Below are positions 52,700 through 62,037 of a stretch of DNA of 64,000 nt, one piece after another (within the stretch, counting starts at the first letter, position 1; each line of letters opens with the position of its first letter). The notes beneath the pieces were generated by a model. The model made no database searches. It was not told the DNA's origin and was given only the letters and a program-made list of their open reading frames with translations. This DNA comes from Chloroflexota bacterium (GTDB lineage Bacteria; Chloroflexota; Anaerolineae; UBA4142; SHND01). The position numbers and the translations under genes were made by a program. Where the stretch lies: the NCBI GenBank assembly GCA_004295045.1, contig SHND01000017.1:1-64000 (forward strand), given 5' to 3'.

Positions 52700-52997
52700 A
52701 GTGTATCACATTGCGATTCGTCATATTCCCGTTCGCATCATACTGATACGCCGCGCCACCCGCGCTTGCGACGGCGTGTTTGTGATTTGGATCGTAACTG
52801 TAATTCGTCGGCGCGCCGTTCTCCACGCGCGTTTGCATGTTGCCGAGCGCATCGTAGGTCCACGAGCGATTGTATTGGTTGCCGCCCGTCGTCACGCTGG
52901 CGCTGAGCAAGCGATCCAAATCATCATACGCGTAATTCGTCGTCTCGCCGCGCGCGTTGTCTTGGATGGACAGGATGTTGTTCTGACACGTCATCAC
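52700..52997 (-). pseudogene. Orphan RHS-repeat fragment
   Basis: On the minus strand, YAYDDLDRLLSAS, SWTYDALGNMQTRVE and YQYDANGNMTNRN are classic RHS/YD repeats. They belong upstream of an RHS core, yet here lie downstream of the toxin-immunity pair and lead into unrelated sequence. Interpreted as a displaced fragment left by recombination of RHS tips. Confidence 0.75.
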
Positions 52998-53097
52998 ATA
53001 GAGTTGCTATCGAGTCGCGGAGTGTGTGATGATGCATCACCTGTGAGTGAGGTCCATACCTGCTGACAGACAGATCCTCAGTCGTGAAAGTACGATA

Positions 53098-53487
53098 TTA
53101 TTCTTCCGTATCCGACCCCTGTTCCCGCAATTCTATCTCCCGAGCAACCTTTTCTCCAAGTGGAGTTAACCGGAACCACACGATATCACCAACGAGAGGC
53201 TCATGACCAAGTTGATCCCACTCCGTTTCGATACGATTAACAATCTCTTCAACTGGGAAATTCCATTTTGCAAAATCGATATCACGGTATGCAGGCATAC
53301 CAGCTTCAATAAGCCCCGCTTCCAGTAGATCTCTGATAACGTGAATAGATTGCTCGCGAACTCCTTCGGGTAGAGGCTTGTCAGATTTATATCCCCGCCC
53401 AAGAACTCGAAACGGAAAGTCACCCATGTGAATATAATCTGAAAGTCCGACTAACAGAATTGACTCGTGCACTGGAGTGATTTTCAT
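53098..53487 (-). CDS. Putative immunity protein for the RHS toxin
   Basis: 129 residues, acidic, starting MKITPVHESILLVGLSDYIH and containing LIEAGMPAYRDIDFAKWNF and WFRLTPLGEKVAREIELR. No family recognised with certainty. Position (7 bases after the RHS toxin stop, same strand), size and acidity are those of polymorphic-toxin immunity genes. Confidence 0.5.
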   Translation of the reverse strand: MKITPVHESILLVGLSDYIHMGDFPFRVLGRGYKSDKPLPEGVREQSIHVIRDLLEAGLIEAGMPAYRDIDFAKWNFPVEEIVNRIETEWDQLGHEPLVGDIVWFRLTPLGEKVAREIELREQGSDTEE

Positions 53488-53494
53488 TCTTCAC

Positions 53495-54586
53495 CTACTT
53501 GAAATGTATTCTGGTGAATTCGTATCCTTCATAATTCATCAAATCTATTGTCAGTCCATGCTTTTCTGACATACGAAGTCCTATGCTCCCTCCTTCGACA
53601 TCAACAACCGACAAGCCATTTGTATAAGTGCTAGGCAAATTCCTAGGCGTCCCATTTGCTGTCATCTTTGAGAATAGATCAGTTGCACTGCCTTGCACTG
53701 TCAAAGTTTTGGCGCCTCTATTCACCATACCATCAATTGTGACATTCCCTGGTAACGTGACAGAACTGGGTTTTCCACCGATTGCCGCCATTCCCATCCC
53801 GAACGCTAGAAATAGATCTGCCGGATTTGGGTTCGCGGCAGCTAACTTTTCCATATCCCACTTCCAATAGTCTTGGCTTAGATCGCCTTGAATCCTCTCA
53901 AAATAGGGATCATTCAGTGGCACATACCCTGGATGGGAATCAAACCAGGCGAACGCGCGGAAGATGCGGTGTCCATCGAGGTCATAGTCGTTGATATAAA
54001 TGGCTGCCGGACTGATACCAGGGGATTGTTCGTCCGTTTCGGGGTCATAATCTCCATCGCACTTTCTTGCGGCACTGTGGCAACTATCATCGCTGTCCGC
54101 CTGACCTTGATTCTCTCCCGTCTCCGCAGGCGGCACAGCTTCTTGCGCACCGGGACATCCTTCGGCAGTTGGATCTGAGTTGCAGGGATTCTCAGCGGGC
54201 GGCGCGGCAGATGTTTCGTCCTCCTGCCCATCTCCTTCCGGGTCCCCCGGCGAACATCCCTCATCCCAACACTCATAATGTCCCGTCGGGTCGGTGTATT
54301 TCAATGGATTGTTGAGGACGTAGGCGAAGCGGTTGAGCGACTGCGGATTGAGCGGATTCGGCACGATCGTATCGGGCTGCGTGAAACGTCCGAGCGAAGT
54401 GTCGTAATATCTTGCATTGTAGAACATCAAGCCCGTTGAATCATCGGATTTCTGACCTGTGAAAGTATTGTCTGTCGGCAGCGCGCTGCCCTCCGTCGTT
54501 CGCTGCGCGCCATAGGAGAAATACGTTTGTCGCGAGTAGAACGATGTTCCCGCCTGTGTCATCGCTATAGAGCGTGCCATCACCAT
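53495..54586 (-). CDS. RHS-repeat-associated core with C-terminal toxin-like domain
   Basis: Residues ~50-100 are the RHS core: FTGQKSDDSTGLMFYNARYY, then GRFTQPDTIVPNPLNPQSLN and YTDPTGHYE. After the DPTGH boundary the sequence changes to an acidic, cysteine-containing linker (ECWDEGCSPGD) and a C-terminal domain ending in NYEGYEFTRIHFK, a variable toxin module I cannot assign. The N-terminal part of the RHS barrel is missing in this frame, so the locus is probably decayed or an orphan tip. Confidence 0.72.
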   Translation of the reverse strand: MVMARSIAMTQAGTSFYSRQTYFSYGAQRTTEGSALPTDNTFTGQKSDDSTGLMFYNARYYDTSLGRFTQPDTIVPNPLNPQSLNRFAYVLNNPLKYTDPTGHYECWDEGCSPGDPEGDGQEDETSAAPPAENPCNSDPTAEGCPGAQEAVPPAETGENQGQADSDDSCHSAARKCDGDYDPETDEQSPGISPAAIYINDYDLDGHRIFRAFAWFDSHPGYVPLNDPYFERIQGDLSQDYWKWDMEKLAAANPNPADLFLAFGMGMAAIGGKPSSVTLPGNVTIDGMVNRGAKTLTVQGSATDLFSKMTANGTPRNLPSTYTNGLSVVDVEGGSIGLRMSEKHGLTIDLMNYEGYEFTRIHFK

Positions 54587-54788
54587 TATACCCGAACGAG
54601 GTTGTGATTCTGCCTTTCACTACGCTCGTCGCATTCCCGTAATTGTCATAGCCAAACGTCGCGTTGTCAAAGTAATTCATCCCATCCGCCGCCACCTGCG
54701 TTCGTTTGAGTTCACCCAGCGTCGGCGCTTGATTATCCAGCCCGCGCGGAATTCGTGTGCAAGGGAGATGCTTTGAGCGCGCTTTCAC
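54441..54788 (-). pseudogene. Frameshifted RHS repeat upstream of the core
   Basis: Minus-strand frame with FGYDNYGNATSVVKGRITTS and FGYNGDGTLYSDD, RHS/YD repeats that should continue into the core but end out of frame with it (overlap 54441-54586). Together with the core this indicates a frameshift or deletion. Its 5' end runs into the promoter of the divergent NAD synthase gene. Confidence 0.65.
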
Positions 54789-54801
54789 CCTGTGCTATAA
54801 T
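54773..54801 (+). promoter_or_regulatory. Promoter of the NAD synthase gene
   Basis: TTGAGC (54773-54778), a 17-base spacer and a perfect TATAAT (54796-54801), about 97 bases before the ATG. Confidence 0.7.
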
Positions 54802-54898
54802 TTTCCGCGTACATCCTTTGAGCAAGGACTGCGTCAAACCATCGAGTGGTATCACGCACTGGAATGCGAAACCGCTCAGCACATAAAATTTTTTCTAT

Positions 54899-56902
54899 AT
54901 GATGACTCCCTTTGAACTCGGCTTGGTGCGCGTCGCGGTGGCGAGTCCCGCGCAGCGCGTCGCCGATGTAGATTTGAATGTCGCCGCGATCCGCGCGGCA
55001 ATGGAACGCGCGGCGGACGCGGGCGCGTCGCTTGTCCTCTTTCCCGAACTGAGCGTGACCGCGTACACTTGCGGCGACCTTTTTTATCAATCGCTGCTAC
55101 TCGAACGCGCTCGCGCCGCGCTCATCACGCTCGCGCACGCAACAGCGGAATCGCGCATCGCCGTCGTCGTTGGGCTGCCGTTGCTGCAAGATGGGAAAAT
55201 TTTCAACTGCGCGGCGTTCTTGTGCGATGGCGCGGTTGTTGGTATTGTTCCGAAAACGTACTTGCCGAATACGCAGGAATATTATGAAGCGCGCTGGTTC
55301 GCTTCGTCGCGCACCGCGCGCTTTGACGCGGTAGAAATTGGCGCGCAGCACGTGCCATTCGGCACAGATTTGCTTTTTCGCGCGGCGAATTTGCCGCAGT
55401 GTGTGATTGGGATCGAGATCTGCGAAGATTTGTGGGCGATCACTCCGCCGTCGAGCGACAAGGCGCTGGGCGGCGCGACGATTTTATTGAATCCATCCGC
55501 AAGCAATGACACACTTGGAAAATCGGAATATCGCACCGCGCTCGTAGCGCATCAAGCTGCGCGCTGTCTTGCCGCGTACTTGTATGCGGGTGCGAGCCCC
55601 AATGAATCCACCACCGATCTCGTCTTCGCGGGACACAGTTTGATTGCCGAAAATGGCGCGCTGCTTGCGGAAACGGAACGCTTTCATTTCGACACCCAGC
55701 TCGTCACGGCGGATGTGGATGTCGAACGGTTGACTAACGAACGCACTAAAAATACGAGTTTTGCGCAGCAGGTTGCACGACAAAGCTATCGCACCGTCGA
55801 ATTCACTTTGCCTGAACCGCGCGCGACGAAACCGTATGTGCTTGAGCGTCCGCTGTCGCGCACGCCGTTCGTGCCGGACGATCCTCGTTTGCGCGCCGAA
55901 CACTGCCGCGAAATTTTTACGCTGCAAGCGACGGGCTTGGCGAAGCGGCTCAAACATACGGGAATCAAAAAAGTTACGCTCGGACTTTCGGGCGGCTTGG
56001 ATTCCACCCTCGCACTGTTGGTGACGCTCAAAGCATTTGAGATTTTAGATTTGAATCGTCGGGACATTGTCGCGCTTTCCATGCCGGGCTTTGGCACGAC
56101 GGAGCGCACGCAATCGAACGCGGAGCAGCTCGCCGCGTACGCGGGCATCACCTTTCGCACAATTTCGGTTCGCGACGCGGTGCGCCAACACTTTGACGAT
56201 ATTGGTCACGATGAAAATGTTCACGATGTAGTGTACGAAAATGCGCAGGCGCGCGAGCGCACGCAAATTTTGATGGATGTGGCGAATCAAATTGGCGGAC
56301 TCGTCGTCGGCACGGGCGACCTCTCTGAACTCGCGTTGGGTTGGGCGACGTACAATGGCGATCACATGTCCATGTATCATGTCAACGCGGGTGTGCCGAA
56401 AACGCTTGTGCAATATTTGGTGGAATGGTATGCGGGCAGTCAAGCGCGTCCCGAAGAAGCGCGCGTATTGCGCGACATTGCTGCGACGCCGATCACGCCC
56501 GAACTTTTGCCCTTGAGCGACAACGGCGCGCTGCAGCAAGAGACCGAAGCGACAATTGGTCCGTACATTTTGCACGATTTCTTTTTGTATTACATGGTGC
56601 GGCATCAATTCCCGCCGCGCAAAATTTTTTGGCTCGCCCAATACGCGTTTGCTGAAATGTACGACGCCGCGACGATTCTGCGTTGGTTGGGCGTTTTTTA
56701 CCGCCGCTTTTTTTCGCAGCAGTTCAAACGCTCGGCGATGCCTGACGGTCCCAAAGTCGGTTCGGTCGCTCTCTCGCCGCGCGGTGATTGGCGGATGCCA
56801 AGCGATGCCAGCGCCGCGCTTTGGTTGAACGAAGTCGCCGCGCTGCAAGCCGAATCGCGTGTATCTCCTCAAATAACTTCTTCTCAATTGACACGCGCCT
56901 GA
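54899..56902 (+). CDS. nadE: Glutamine-dependent NAD(+) synthase
   Basis: The N-terminal nitrilase/glutaminase has the full triad E50 ([10 protein letters not shown]), K119 (VPKTYLPN) and C175 (GIEICEDLW). The C-terminal PP-loop synthetase has [11 protein letters not shown] at 363-373 and [14 protein letters not shown]. It makes NAD from deamido-NAD, ATP and glutamine in the cytoplasm. 667 residues, normal for the fused form. ATG 54899 or 54902 can start it. Divergent from the RHS remnants. Confidence 0.96.
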   Translation: MMTPFELGLVRVAVASPAQRVADVDLNVAAIRAAMERAADAGASLVLFPELSVTAYTCGDLFYQSLLLERARAALITLAHATAESRIAVVVGLPLLQDGKIFNCAAFLCDGAVVGIVPKTYLPNTQEYYEARWFASSRTARFDAVEIGAQHVPFGTDLLFRAANLPQCVIGIEICEDLWAITPPSSDKALGGATILLNPSASNDTLGKSEYRTALVAHQAARCLAAYLYAGASPNESTTDLVFAGHSLIAENGALLAETERFHFDTQLVTADVDVERLTNERTKNTSFAQQVARQSYRTVEFTLPEPRATKPYVLERPLSRTPFVPDDPRLRAEHCREIFTLQATGLAKRLKHTGIKKVTLGLSGGLDSTLALLVTLKAFEILDLNRRDIVALSMPGFGTTERTQSNAEQLAAYAGITFRTISVRDAVRQHFDDIGHDENVHDVVYENAQARERTQILMDVANQIGGLVVGTGDLSELALGWATYNGDHMSMYHVNAGVPKTLVQYLVEWYAGSQARPEEARVLRDIAATPITPELLPLSDNGALQQETEATIGPYILHDFFLYYMVRHQFPPRKIFWLAQYAFAEMYDAATILRWLGVFYRRFFSQQFKRSAMPDGPKVGSVALSPRGDWRMPSDASAALWLNEVAALQAESRVSPQITSSQLTRA

Positions 56903-56972
56903 ATCAACAACGACTTGCTGTGTGCAGCGCGCGCAACACATATTCAACCTACGCGTGGGGAATTCATCCTGT

Positions 56973-57154
56973 CACAGTACATCACAGATTGGGACGCGGT
57001 GACATACCATCACGCACACAGCCCAGCGAGTCGCACTATGCGTGATGGCATGTCAGGATAAACGCGGATGAACGCGGAAAATGAAAAAACAGTTTTGAAT
57101 CCGCGTGCATCCGCGAAAATCCGCGTCCAATAAGTGAAATTGTGATGTACTGTG
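56973..57154. repeat. Branched palindromic element with outer stem and two inner hairpins
   Basis: An outer perfect 14-base inverted repeat CACAGTACATCACA (56973-56986; complement 57141-57154), extended by ATTGG(G)ACGCGG, encloses two side-by-side hairpins: TGACATACCATCACGCA (57000-57016 with 57039-57055, one mismatch) and CGCGGATGAACGCGGA (57063-57078 with 57100-57115, one mismatch). The 334-base gap 56903-57236 has no gene. The layout is a three-way junction in DNA or RNA. Confidence 0.75.
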
Positions 57155-57236
57155 TCACGCAGACGCGGTTTTGTTACTGTCAAAAGTGGCGTAGTATGAA
57201 TGGATGCTGCTATGATCATGGCATTTCGGCGTGCTT

Positions 57237-58283
57237 ATGAATGACACCCCGATCACGTTGTCCCGCGCGGATTCATCCCCACCGCGCTCGCGCAGCGCGA
57301 CATGGCTTTCGCTTGGAATTGGCGCGCTGGTCACTCTTGTCGCGCTCTATCTCATCGTTCGCAGTGTTAATTTTGAATTGACGCTGCTAGCCATCCGTTC
57401 GGCAAATCTTTGGCTCGTGCTTGCCGCTTTGGGCGTACAGCTCGCGGCAATGCTGTTTGTGATTCGCCGCTGGCAAATTCTCTTGCGTCCCTATCCGACG
57501 CGATACAACGAGCTGACGCAAATTTATTTTAGCGCACATCTACTCAACACGATCCTCCCCGCAAAAATGGGGACGCTCGCGCGCATCCTGCTCGCGGCAG
57601 AGATGGAAAACTTGAATGTCGGTTTTGTCTTTGGCTCCATCGCGATTGAAAAAGTGTTGGATTCGCTGGTCATGTTGCTTTTGTTGGCGGTGATCGCGCC
57701 GTTCGTTCCAATGCCGGAATGGCTGCGCGAAACAGTGACGGCGAGTGTCCTGCTCGTTCTTTTGCTCTTGCTGCTGCTGGTGAGTGTCGCGCGTTTTCGC
57801 AGCGCGCTTTTGAATGCAGTGACGCGTTTTGAAACGCGCCTGTTTGGCGCGCAATCCACGCGCCTTGCTTTGCTGGTGCGCGGTGTGATCGAAAGTTTGA
57901 TGAACCTCACCCGGCGCCGCGAACTGGCGAGCGTTTTATTTTGGACGGTGTGTGCGATCTTGGCGGGGGGCTTGGTGAATCAGCTCTTGTTTGCCGCGCT
58001 GGATATTTCTGTGCCATGGAGCGCGACGTGGTTTGTGATGGTCGTTTTGCAAATTGGCACGCGCGTACCCGCGCTTCCCGCCAACCTCGGAGTTTTTCAT
58101 TATGTGGTCATTCTTGCGTTGAGTGTATATAGCGTAAATGAAAATACTGCCCTCGCTTATGCGATTCTCCTGCACTTGGTCGTTTTTGTATTGCCCGCGT
58201 TGATTGGCGCGTTGTGCGCGCTGCCCATCAGCGCGCGTCTCTTTGCGTTGCTGACGAATCGAACCCAGCCCACGACAGAATAA
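57237..58283 (+). CDS. Flippase-like membrane protein (LPG synthase TM / UPF0104 family)
   Basis: About eight membrane helices with the family signatures FVIRRWQILLRPY, YFSAHLLNTILPAKMGTLAR, FGSIAIEKVLDSLVMLLL and PALPANLGVFHYVVILAL (P-A-x-x-G-x-x-E/H). The family (MprF-like TM region) includes lipid translocators and glycosyltransferase accessories. 348 residues; ATG 57237. Its stop overlaps the following glycosyltransferase start, tying it to the glycan pathway. Confidence 0.82.
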   Translation: MNDTPITLSRADSSPPRSRSATWLSLGIGALVTLVALYLIVRSVNFELTLLAIRSANLWLVLAALGVQLAAMLFVIRRWQILLRPYPTRYNELTQIYFSAHLLNTILPAKMGTLARILLAAEMENLNVGFVFGSIAIEKVLDSLVMLLLLAVIAPFVPMPEWLRETVTASVLLVLLLLLLLVSVARFRSALLNAVTRFETRLFGAQSTRLALLVRGVIESLMNLTRRRELASVLFWTVCAILAGGLVNQLLFAALDISVPWSATWFVMVVLQIGTRVPALPANLGVFHYVVILALSVYSVNENTALAYAILLHLVVFVLPALIGALCALPISARLFALLTNRTQPTTE

Positions 58284-59449
58284 TGCTGCACGATCAACTG
58301 ATCATTTGTTTGGCAACGGTGAGCTGGGATTTTTTGTGGCAGCGGCATCAAGAGCTCATGGCGCGTTTTGCGCACGCCAACAATCGCGTATTGTTCGTCG
58401 AGCCCCTTGGTGTGCGCCTACCGAAATGGGAAGATCGCAAACGTATCGCGGCGCGCTTGCGGAATCGTCAGCGCGCGGGGAAACGCGGGGTGCGGCAGGT
58501 GATGGAAAATGTCTGGGCGGTAGACCCGCTGGTCAACCCATTTCAACAAGTCACATTCATCCATCAAAGCAATGTGCGCGCGGTGACGCGGCAATTAGAA
58601 AATGCGATTGACCAAATTGGCGGCGGCACGCCCCACATTTGGACCTATGTGGCAACGCCGCTCGCGCGTAATGTAATTGCAAAGATCCCGCATCGTCTCT
58701 TGGTGTATGATTGTGTGGATGCGCTGACCGAAAACCCAAAGGGCGTATTTGCCGCGTACGCCGAGTCGGAAAAAATGCTCTCGCGTGAGGCAGATGTCGT
58801 GTTTGTCACTTCGCCGAAATTGTTGGAACGCCAATTGCCTCTGAATCCGCGCACCTACTTTGTGCGGCATGGCGTCGAGTACGAAAAATTTGCGAATGAT
58901 GATTTAACGGAACCCGCAGCGCTTGCGCCGATTCCACATCCGCGTCTGCTCTTTTTCGGTTCGCTAGACGAACGCGTGGATTTGAATTTGTTAGAATGGC
59001 TCGCGGCGCGCCATGCCGAGTGGCAGATTGTTTTGATGGGCGTCGCGCGTACCGACATTTCTGCGTTGAAAAAATTTCGCAACGTCCATTTTCTTGGACA
59101 AATCGCGCATGAGGACTTGCCCGCGTATTTACATCACTGCGATATTTTTTTATTGTCGTACGTACGAAATCGGTGGATCGAACACGCAAATCCCGTAAAA
59201 TTGCACGAATGTCTCGCCGTTGGCAAACCGATCATTGCCACACCGATGCCGGTTTTGGACGAATATCGCGATGTGTTGTGCGTGGCAGACAGCAGGGAAA
59301 TGTACGAACAAGGGATTGTGGACGCGCTGCGCGAAGGCGAAAATCTGACGATGATGGAAAAACGCCGCGCGCGCGCCCGCGAAAATACGTGGGACGCGCG
59401 TTTCGCCGAAATCAATGCCGTGCTTGAGCCGCTGCTCACGCGCAGCTAG
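58283..59449 (+). CDS. Glycosyltransferase family 4 (WcaK/TuaH-like group)
   Basis: A divergent GT-B enzyme: DQLIICLATVSWDFLWQRHQ, VLFVEPLGVRLPKW, LLVYDCVDALTENPKG and VKLHECLAVGKPIIATPMP. The pattern matches the teichuronic-acid TuaH-like GT4 group. ATG 58283 overlaps the upstream stop (TAATG). 388 residues. Confidence 0.8.
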   Translation: MLHDQLIICLATVSWDFLWQRHQELMARFAHANNRVLFVEPLGVRLPKWEDRKRIAARLRNRQRAGKRGVRQVMENVWAVDPLVNPFQQVTFIHQSNVRAVTRQLENAIDQIGGGTPHIWTYVATPLARNVIAKIPHRLLVYDCVDALTENPKGVFAAYAESEKMLSREADVVFVTSPKLLERQLPLNPRTYFVRHGVEYEKFANDDLTEPAALAPIPHPRLLFFGSLDERVDLNLLEWLAARHAEWQIVLMGVARTDISALKKFRNVHFLGQIAHEDLPAYLHHCDIFLLSYVRNRWIEHANPVKLHECLAVGKPIIATPMPVLDEYRDVLCVADSREMYEQGIVDALREGENLTMMEKRRARARENTWDARFAEINAVLEPLLTRS

Positions 59450-59462
59450 CGTTTTGCTCTCT

Positions 59463-60548
59463 ATGCGCGTTGCACTGGTTCACGAATATTTTTGCAATCT
59501 CGGCGGCGCCGACACGGTGGCGCGTGTTCTCCATGAAATTTTTCCCGATGCGCCGGTCTATACGTTGCAGGTGTACGAGCGCAATCGCCGCCACGATTGG
59601 CTGCGCGGGATGGAGCTGCGAACATCCTTTATTCAACGGTTACCGTTCGCCGGACGCACGCACCAAATTTTCTTGCCGTTGATGCCGTACGCCATCGAGC
59701 AGTTTGACTTTTCGGGGTACGATTTGGTTTTGTCGTCGTCGAGTTTTATCGCCAAAGGAATCATCCCGCCGCCGAATGTGTTTCACCTTTCCTACACGCA
59801 TACGCGCCAGCGCGTCGCATGGGACTTGGAATCCGAATATGTGAACGCGATTCCACATCCGCTGAAAATTTTCGCCCGCGCGTACATGCGCCGCCTACGA
59901 CAGTGGGACGTAGGCGCCGCGCAGCGCGTCGATCAATTCATCGCCAATTCCAATTTTGTCGCGCATCGCTTGAAGCAATTGTATCGGCGCGACGCGAGCG
60001 TGATTCCGCCGCCCGTGGACACGGAAACGTTCACCCCTCTCGCCGTGTCGCGCGGGGAATACTATTTGGCAGTTGGACGACTGGTGAAATACAAACGCTT
60101 TGATGTGGCGATTGAAGCGTGTAAAAAATTAGGATACCCGCTGCGGATCATCGGCGATGGACCTGAACGCGCCGCGCTGGAAAAAATATCCGACGCGCCT
60201 ATTCAGTTTCTCGGCGCGCAGCCGCACGCGGTGATTCGTGAACAATTGGCAGGCGCACGCGCGTTGCTGTTTCCGGCGTTGGAGGATTTCGGAATCGTGG
60301 TCGTGGAAGCGCAAGCAATGGGCTGTCCCGTGATCGCGTACGGCGCGGGCGGTGTCCTCGATACGGTGTGCGACGGCGAAACAGGGATTTTGTTTCACGC
60401 GCAAACAGCCGAGAGTTTGAGTGACGCGATGCAGCGCGCAGAAAATTTCAAATTTGACGCAAATCATTTGCGCGCAAACGCTCTACGATTTTCGGCAGCG
60501 AATTTCAAAACGCATTTGCTGCAAGAGATTGATTCCTTGATACGCTAA
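59463..60548 (+). CDS. Glycosyltransferase family 4 (WbaZ-like)
   Basis: GT4 with VALVHEYFCNLGGADTVARV, SYTHTRQRVAWDLESEYVN, YYLAVGRLVKYKRFDVAIEA and FPALEDFGIVVVEAQAMGCP, closely matching WbaZ-type mannosyltransferases. ATG 59463; the longer upstream frame overlaps the previous gene and is not used. 361 residues, complete. Confidence 0.9.
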   Translation: MRVALVHEYFCNLGGADTVARVLHEIFPDAPVYTLQVYERNRRHDWLRGMELRTSFIQRLPFAGRTHQIFLPLMPYAIEQFDFSGYDLVLSSSSFIAKGIIPPPNVFHLSYTHTRQRVAWDLESEYVNAIPHPLKIFARAYMRRLRQWDVGAAQRVDQFIANSNFVAHRLKQLYRRDASVIPPPVDTETFTPLAVSRGEYYLAVGRLVKYKRFDVAIEACKKLGYPLRIIGDGPERAALEKISDAPIQFLGAQPHAVIREQLAGARALLFPALEDFGIVVVEAQAMGCPVIAYGAGGVLDTVCDGETGILFHAQTAESLSDAMQRAENFKFDANHLRANALRFSAANFKTHLLQEIDSLIR

Positions 60549-60555
60549 ACAAGCC

Positions 60556-61959
60556 ATGAATTTTATTGCGCGGGATGCGCCGCGTGCACGCGGCTGGCAG
60601 TTCCTCTTGTGGCTCGGCGATGTGGGCTGTGCGCTCGCCGCGATGGCGCTCGCCGATGTGATTCGGCGCGTGCTTCCCTTCGGCGCACCCGCTGACCGCT
60701 ATTATGTGACGTGGCAGGTGCTGCTGCTGGTCGCGTTTATTTGGGCAAGCGTATTTTATTTTTTGGGCGCATACGAACGACGCAATCGTGATGAATGGCG
60801 TGTGGAAGCGCGCACAATCTTTTTGGCGGCGACTTTTTCGCTTTTTACGCTTGCCGCCGCGTTGTACTATTTCAAAATTGAAGATTTCTCGCGCGTTCTG
60901 TTTGCTTATTTTTATCTGCTTGATCTTGGTTTCACCTTGGCGTGGCGCGCGGGAATGCGCGTCGTGCGCTTGCGCCGCGTTCCGCCGCGTGAAACGCGGC
61001 GCGCCCTGATCATCGGCACGGATGCCGCCGCGCAGGAACTTGCCGCGCAGCTCCGTACTTTGGATGATTATGCGCTGGTGGGATTCATTGCGGACACGAA
61101 TGAAGGCAATGATGCGGCGGTGGTGGGAACGCTCCGCGATACGCTGCACGTGGTAATTCATTTTCAGGTGGACGATGTATTTCTGTCGCAGACGACGCGC
61201 GGGCGCGGTGAACTCGCAGAATTGATTCTCGCATTGCGCGAGAGTCATGTGCGCGTGCGTTTGCTGCCCGACTTGTTAGAGTTGATCACAGTCCGCACGG
61301 GCATTGAAAGTTTGCGCGGCTTGCCGGTGGTAACATTGCGCGAACCGGCGATTACGGGCATCAACAGCGTTTTGAAACGGATGCTCGATCTTGCCGGCGC
61401 GACGCTCGGATTGATCGTGTGCGGACCATTGATGTTGTGCATCGCCTTGCTCATTCGTTTGGATTCGAAAGGTTCTATTTTTTTTATTCAAGAACGCGCG
61501 GGGCAATATGGCAAACCGTTTCGCATTTACAAATTTCGCACGATGGTGCCGAATGCAGAAGAATTGCTCGACGATTTGGTAGATGTCGAGACAATGCCCG
61601 AGCCGCATTTCAAATTGCGCAAGGACCCGCGCGTGACTCGTTTCGGCGCTTGGCTGCGACATACGTCGCTCGACGAATTGCCGCAGCTGTTCAATGTCTT
61701 GATGGGTGACATGTCGCTGGTGGGTCCGCGTCCCGAATTTATGCGCCTTGCAACGCGCTATTCTCCGACACAACGCCAGCGGCTCTTGGTGAAACCGGGT
61801 CTCACCGGCGCGATGCAGATTAGTGGGCGCGGCGATCTTGGCTTTGAAGAACGAATGCGTTTGGAACTTGAATATATTGAAAATTACTCGATCTGGCGCG
61901 ATGTTGTAATTTTGCTTAAAACGGTACCGGCAGTTTTGAGCGGACGCGGCGCATATTAA
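60556..61959 (+). CDS. Polyprenyl-phosphate glycosyl-1-phosphate transferase (WbaP/WcaJ-like)
   Basis: Initiating transferase of repeat-unit synthesis. The N-terminal half has about four to five helices and a CoA-binding-like Rossmann domain (ALIIGTDAAAQELAAQL). The catalytic bacterial sugar transferase domain contains KRMLDLAGATLGLIVCGPLM, KFRTMVPNAEEL and MSLVGPRPEFMRLATRYSP. It would attach the first sugar phosphate to undecaprenyl phosphate. 467 residues, full length, 7 bases after the preceding gene. Confidence 0.92.
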   Translation: MNFIARDAPRARGWQFLLWLGDVGCALAAMALADVIRRVLPFGAPADRYYVTWQVLLLVAFIWASVFYFLGAYERRNRDEWRVEARTIFLAATFSLFTLAAALYYFKIEDFSRVLFAYFYLLDLGFTLAWRAGMRVVRLRRVPPRETRRALIIGTDAAAQELAAQLRTLDDYALVGFIADTNEGNDAAVVGTLRDTLHVVIHFQVDDVFLSQTTRGRGELAELILALRESHVRVRLLPDLLELITVRTGIESLRGLPVVTLREPAITGINSVLKRMLDLAGATLGLIVCGPLMLCIALLIRLDSKGSIFFIQERAGQYGKPFRIYKFRTMVPNAEELLDDLVDVETMPEPHFKLRKDPRVTRFGAWLRHTSLDELPQLFNVLMGDMSLVGPRPEFMRLATRYSPTQRQRLLVKPGLTGAMQISGRGDLGFEERMRLELEYIENYSIWRDVVILLKTVPAVLSGRGAY

Positions 61960-61990
61960 CCTTTGCGTGACGCGCCATGTGCGCGCTAAT

Positions 61991-62020
61991 TTGGGATTTG
62001 GATTTGTACGCGCTTATACT
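61991..62020 (+). promoter_or_regulatory. Possible promoter ahead of the DUF2142-like gene
   Basis: TTGGGA (61991-61996), an 18-base spacer and TATACT (62015-62020), ending 17 bases before ATG 62038. Confidence 0.45.
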
Positions 62021-62037
62021 GACCGACGATTTTCGGG

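Noticed and set aside
56903..57236. tRNA or rRNA gene in the structured gap after NAD synthase
   Set aside because: The three-stem layout does not have tRNA arm lengths, anticodon loop or a CCA-like end; the repeats look like dispersed palindromes.
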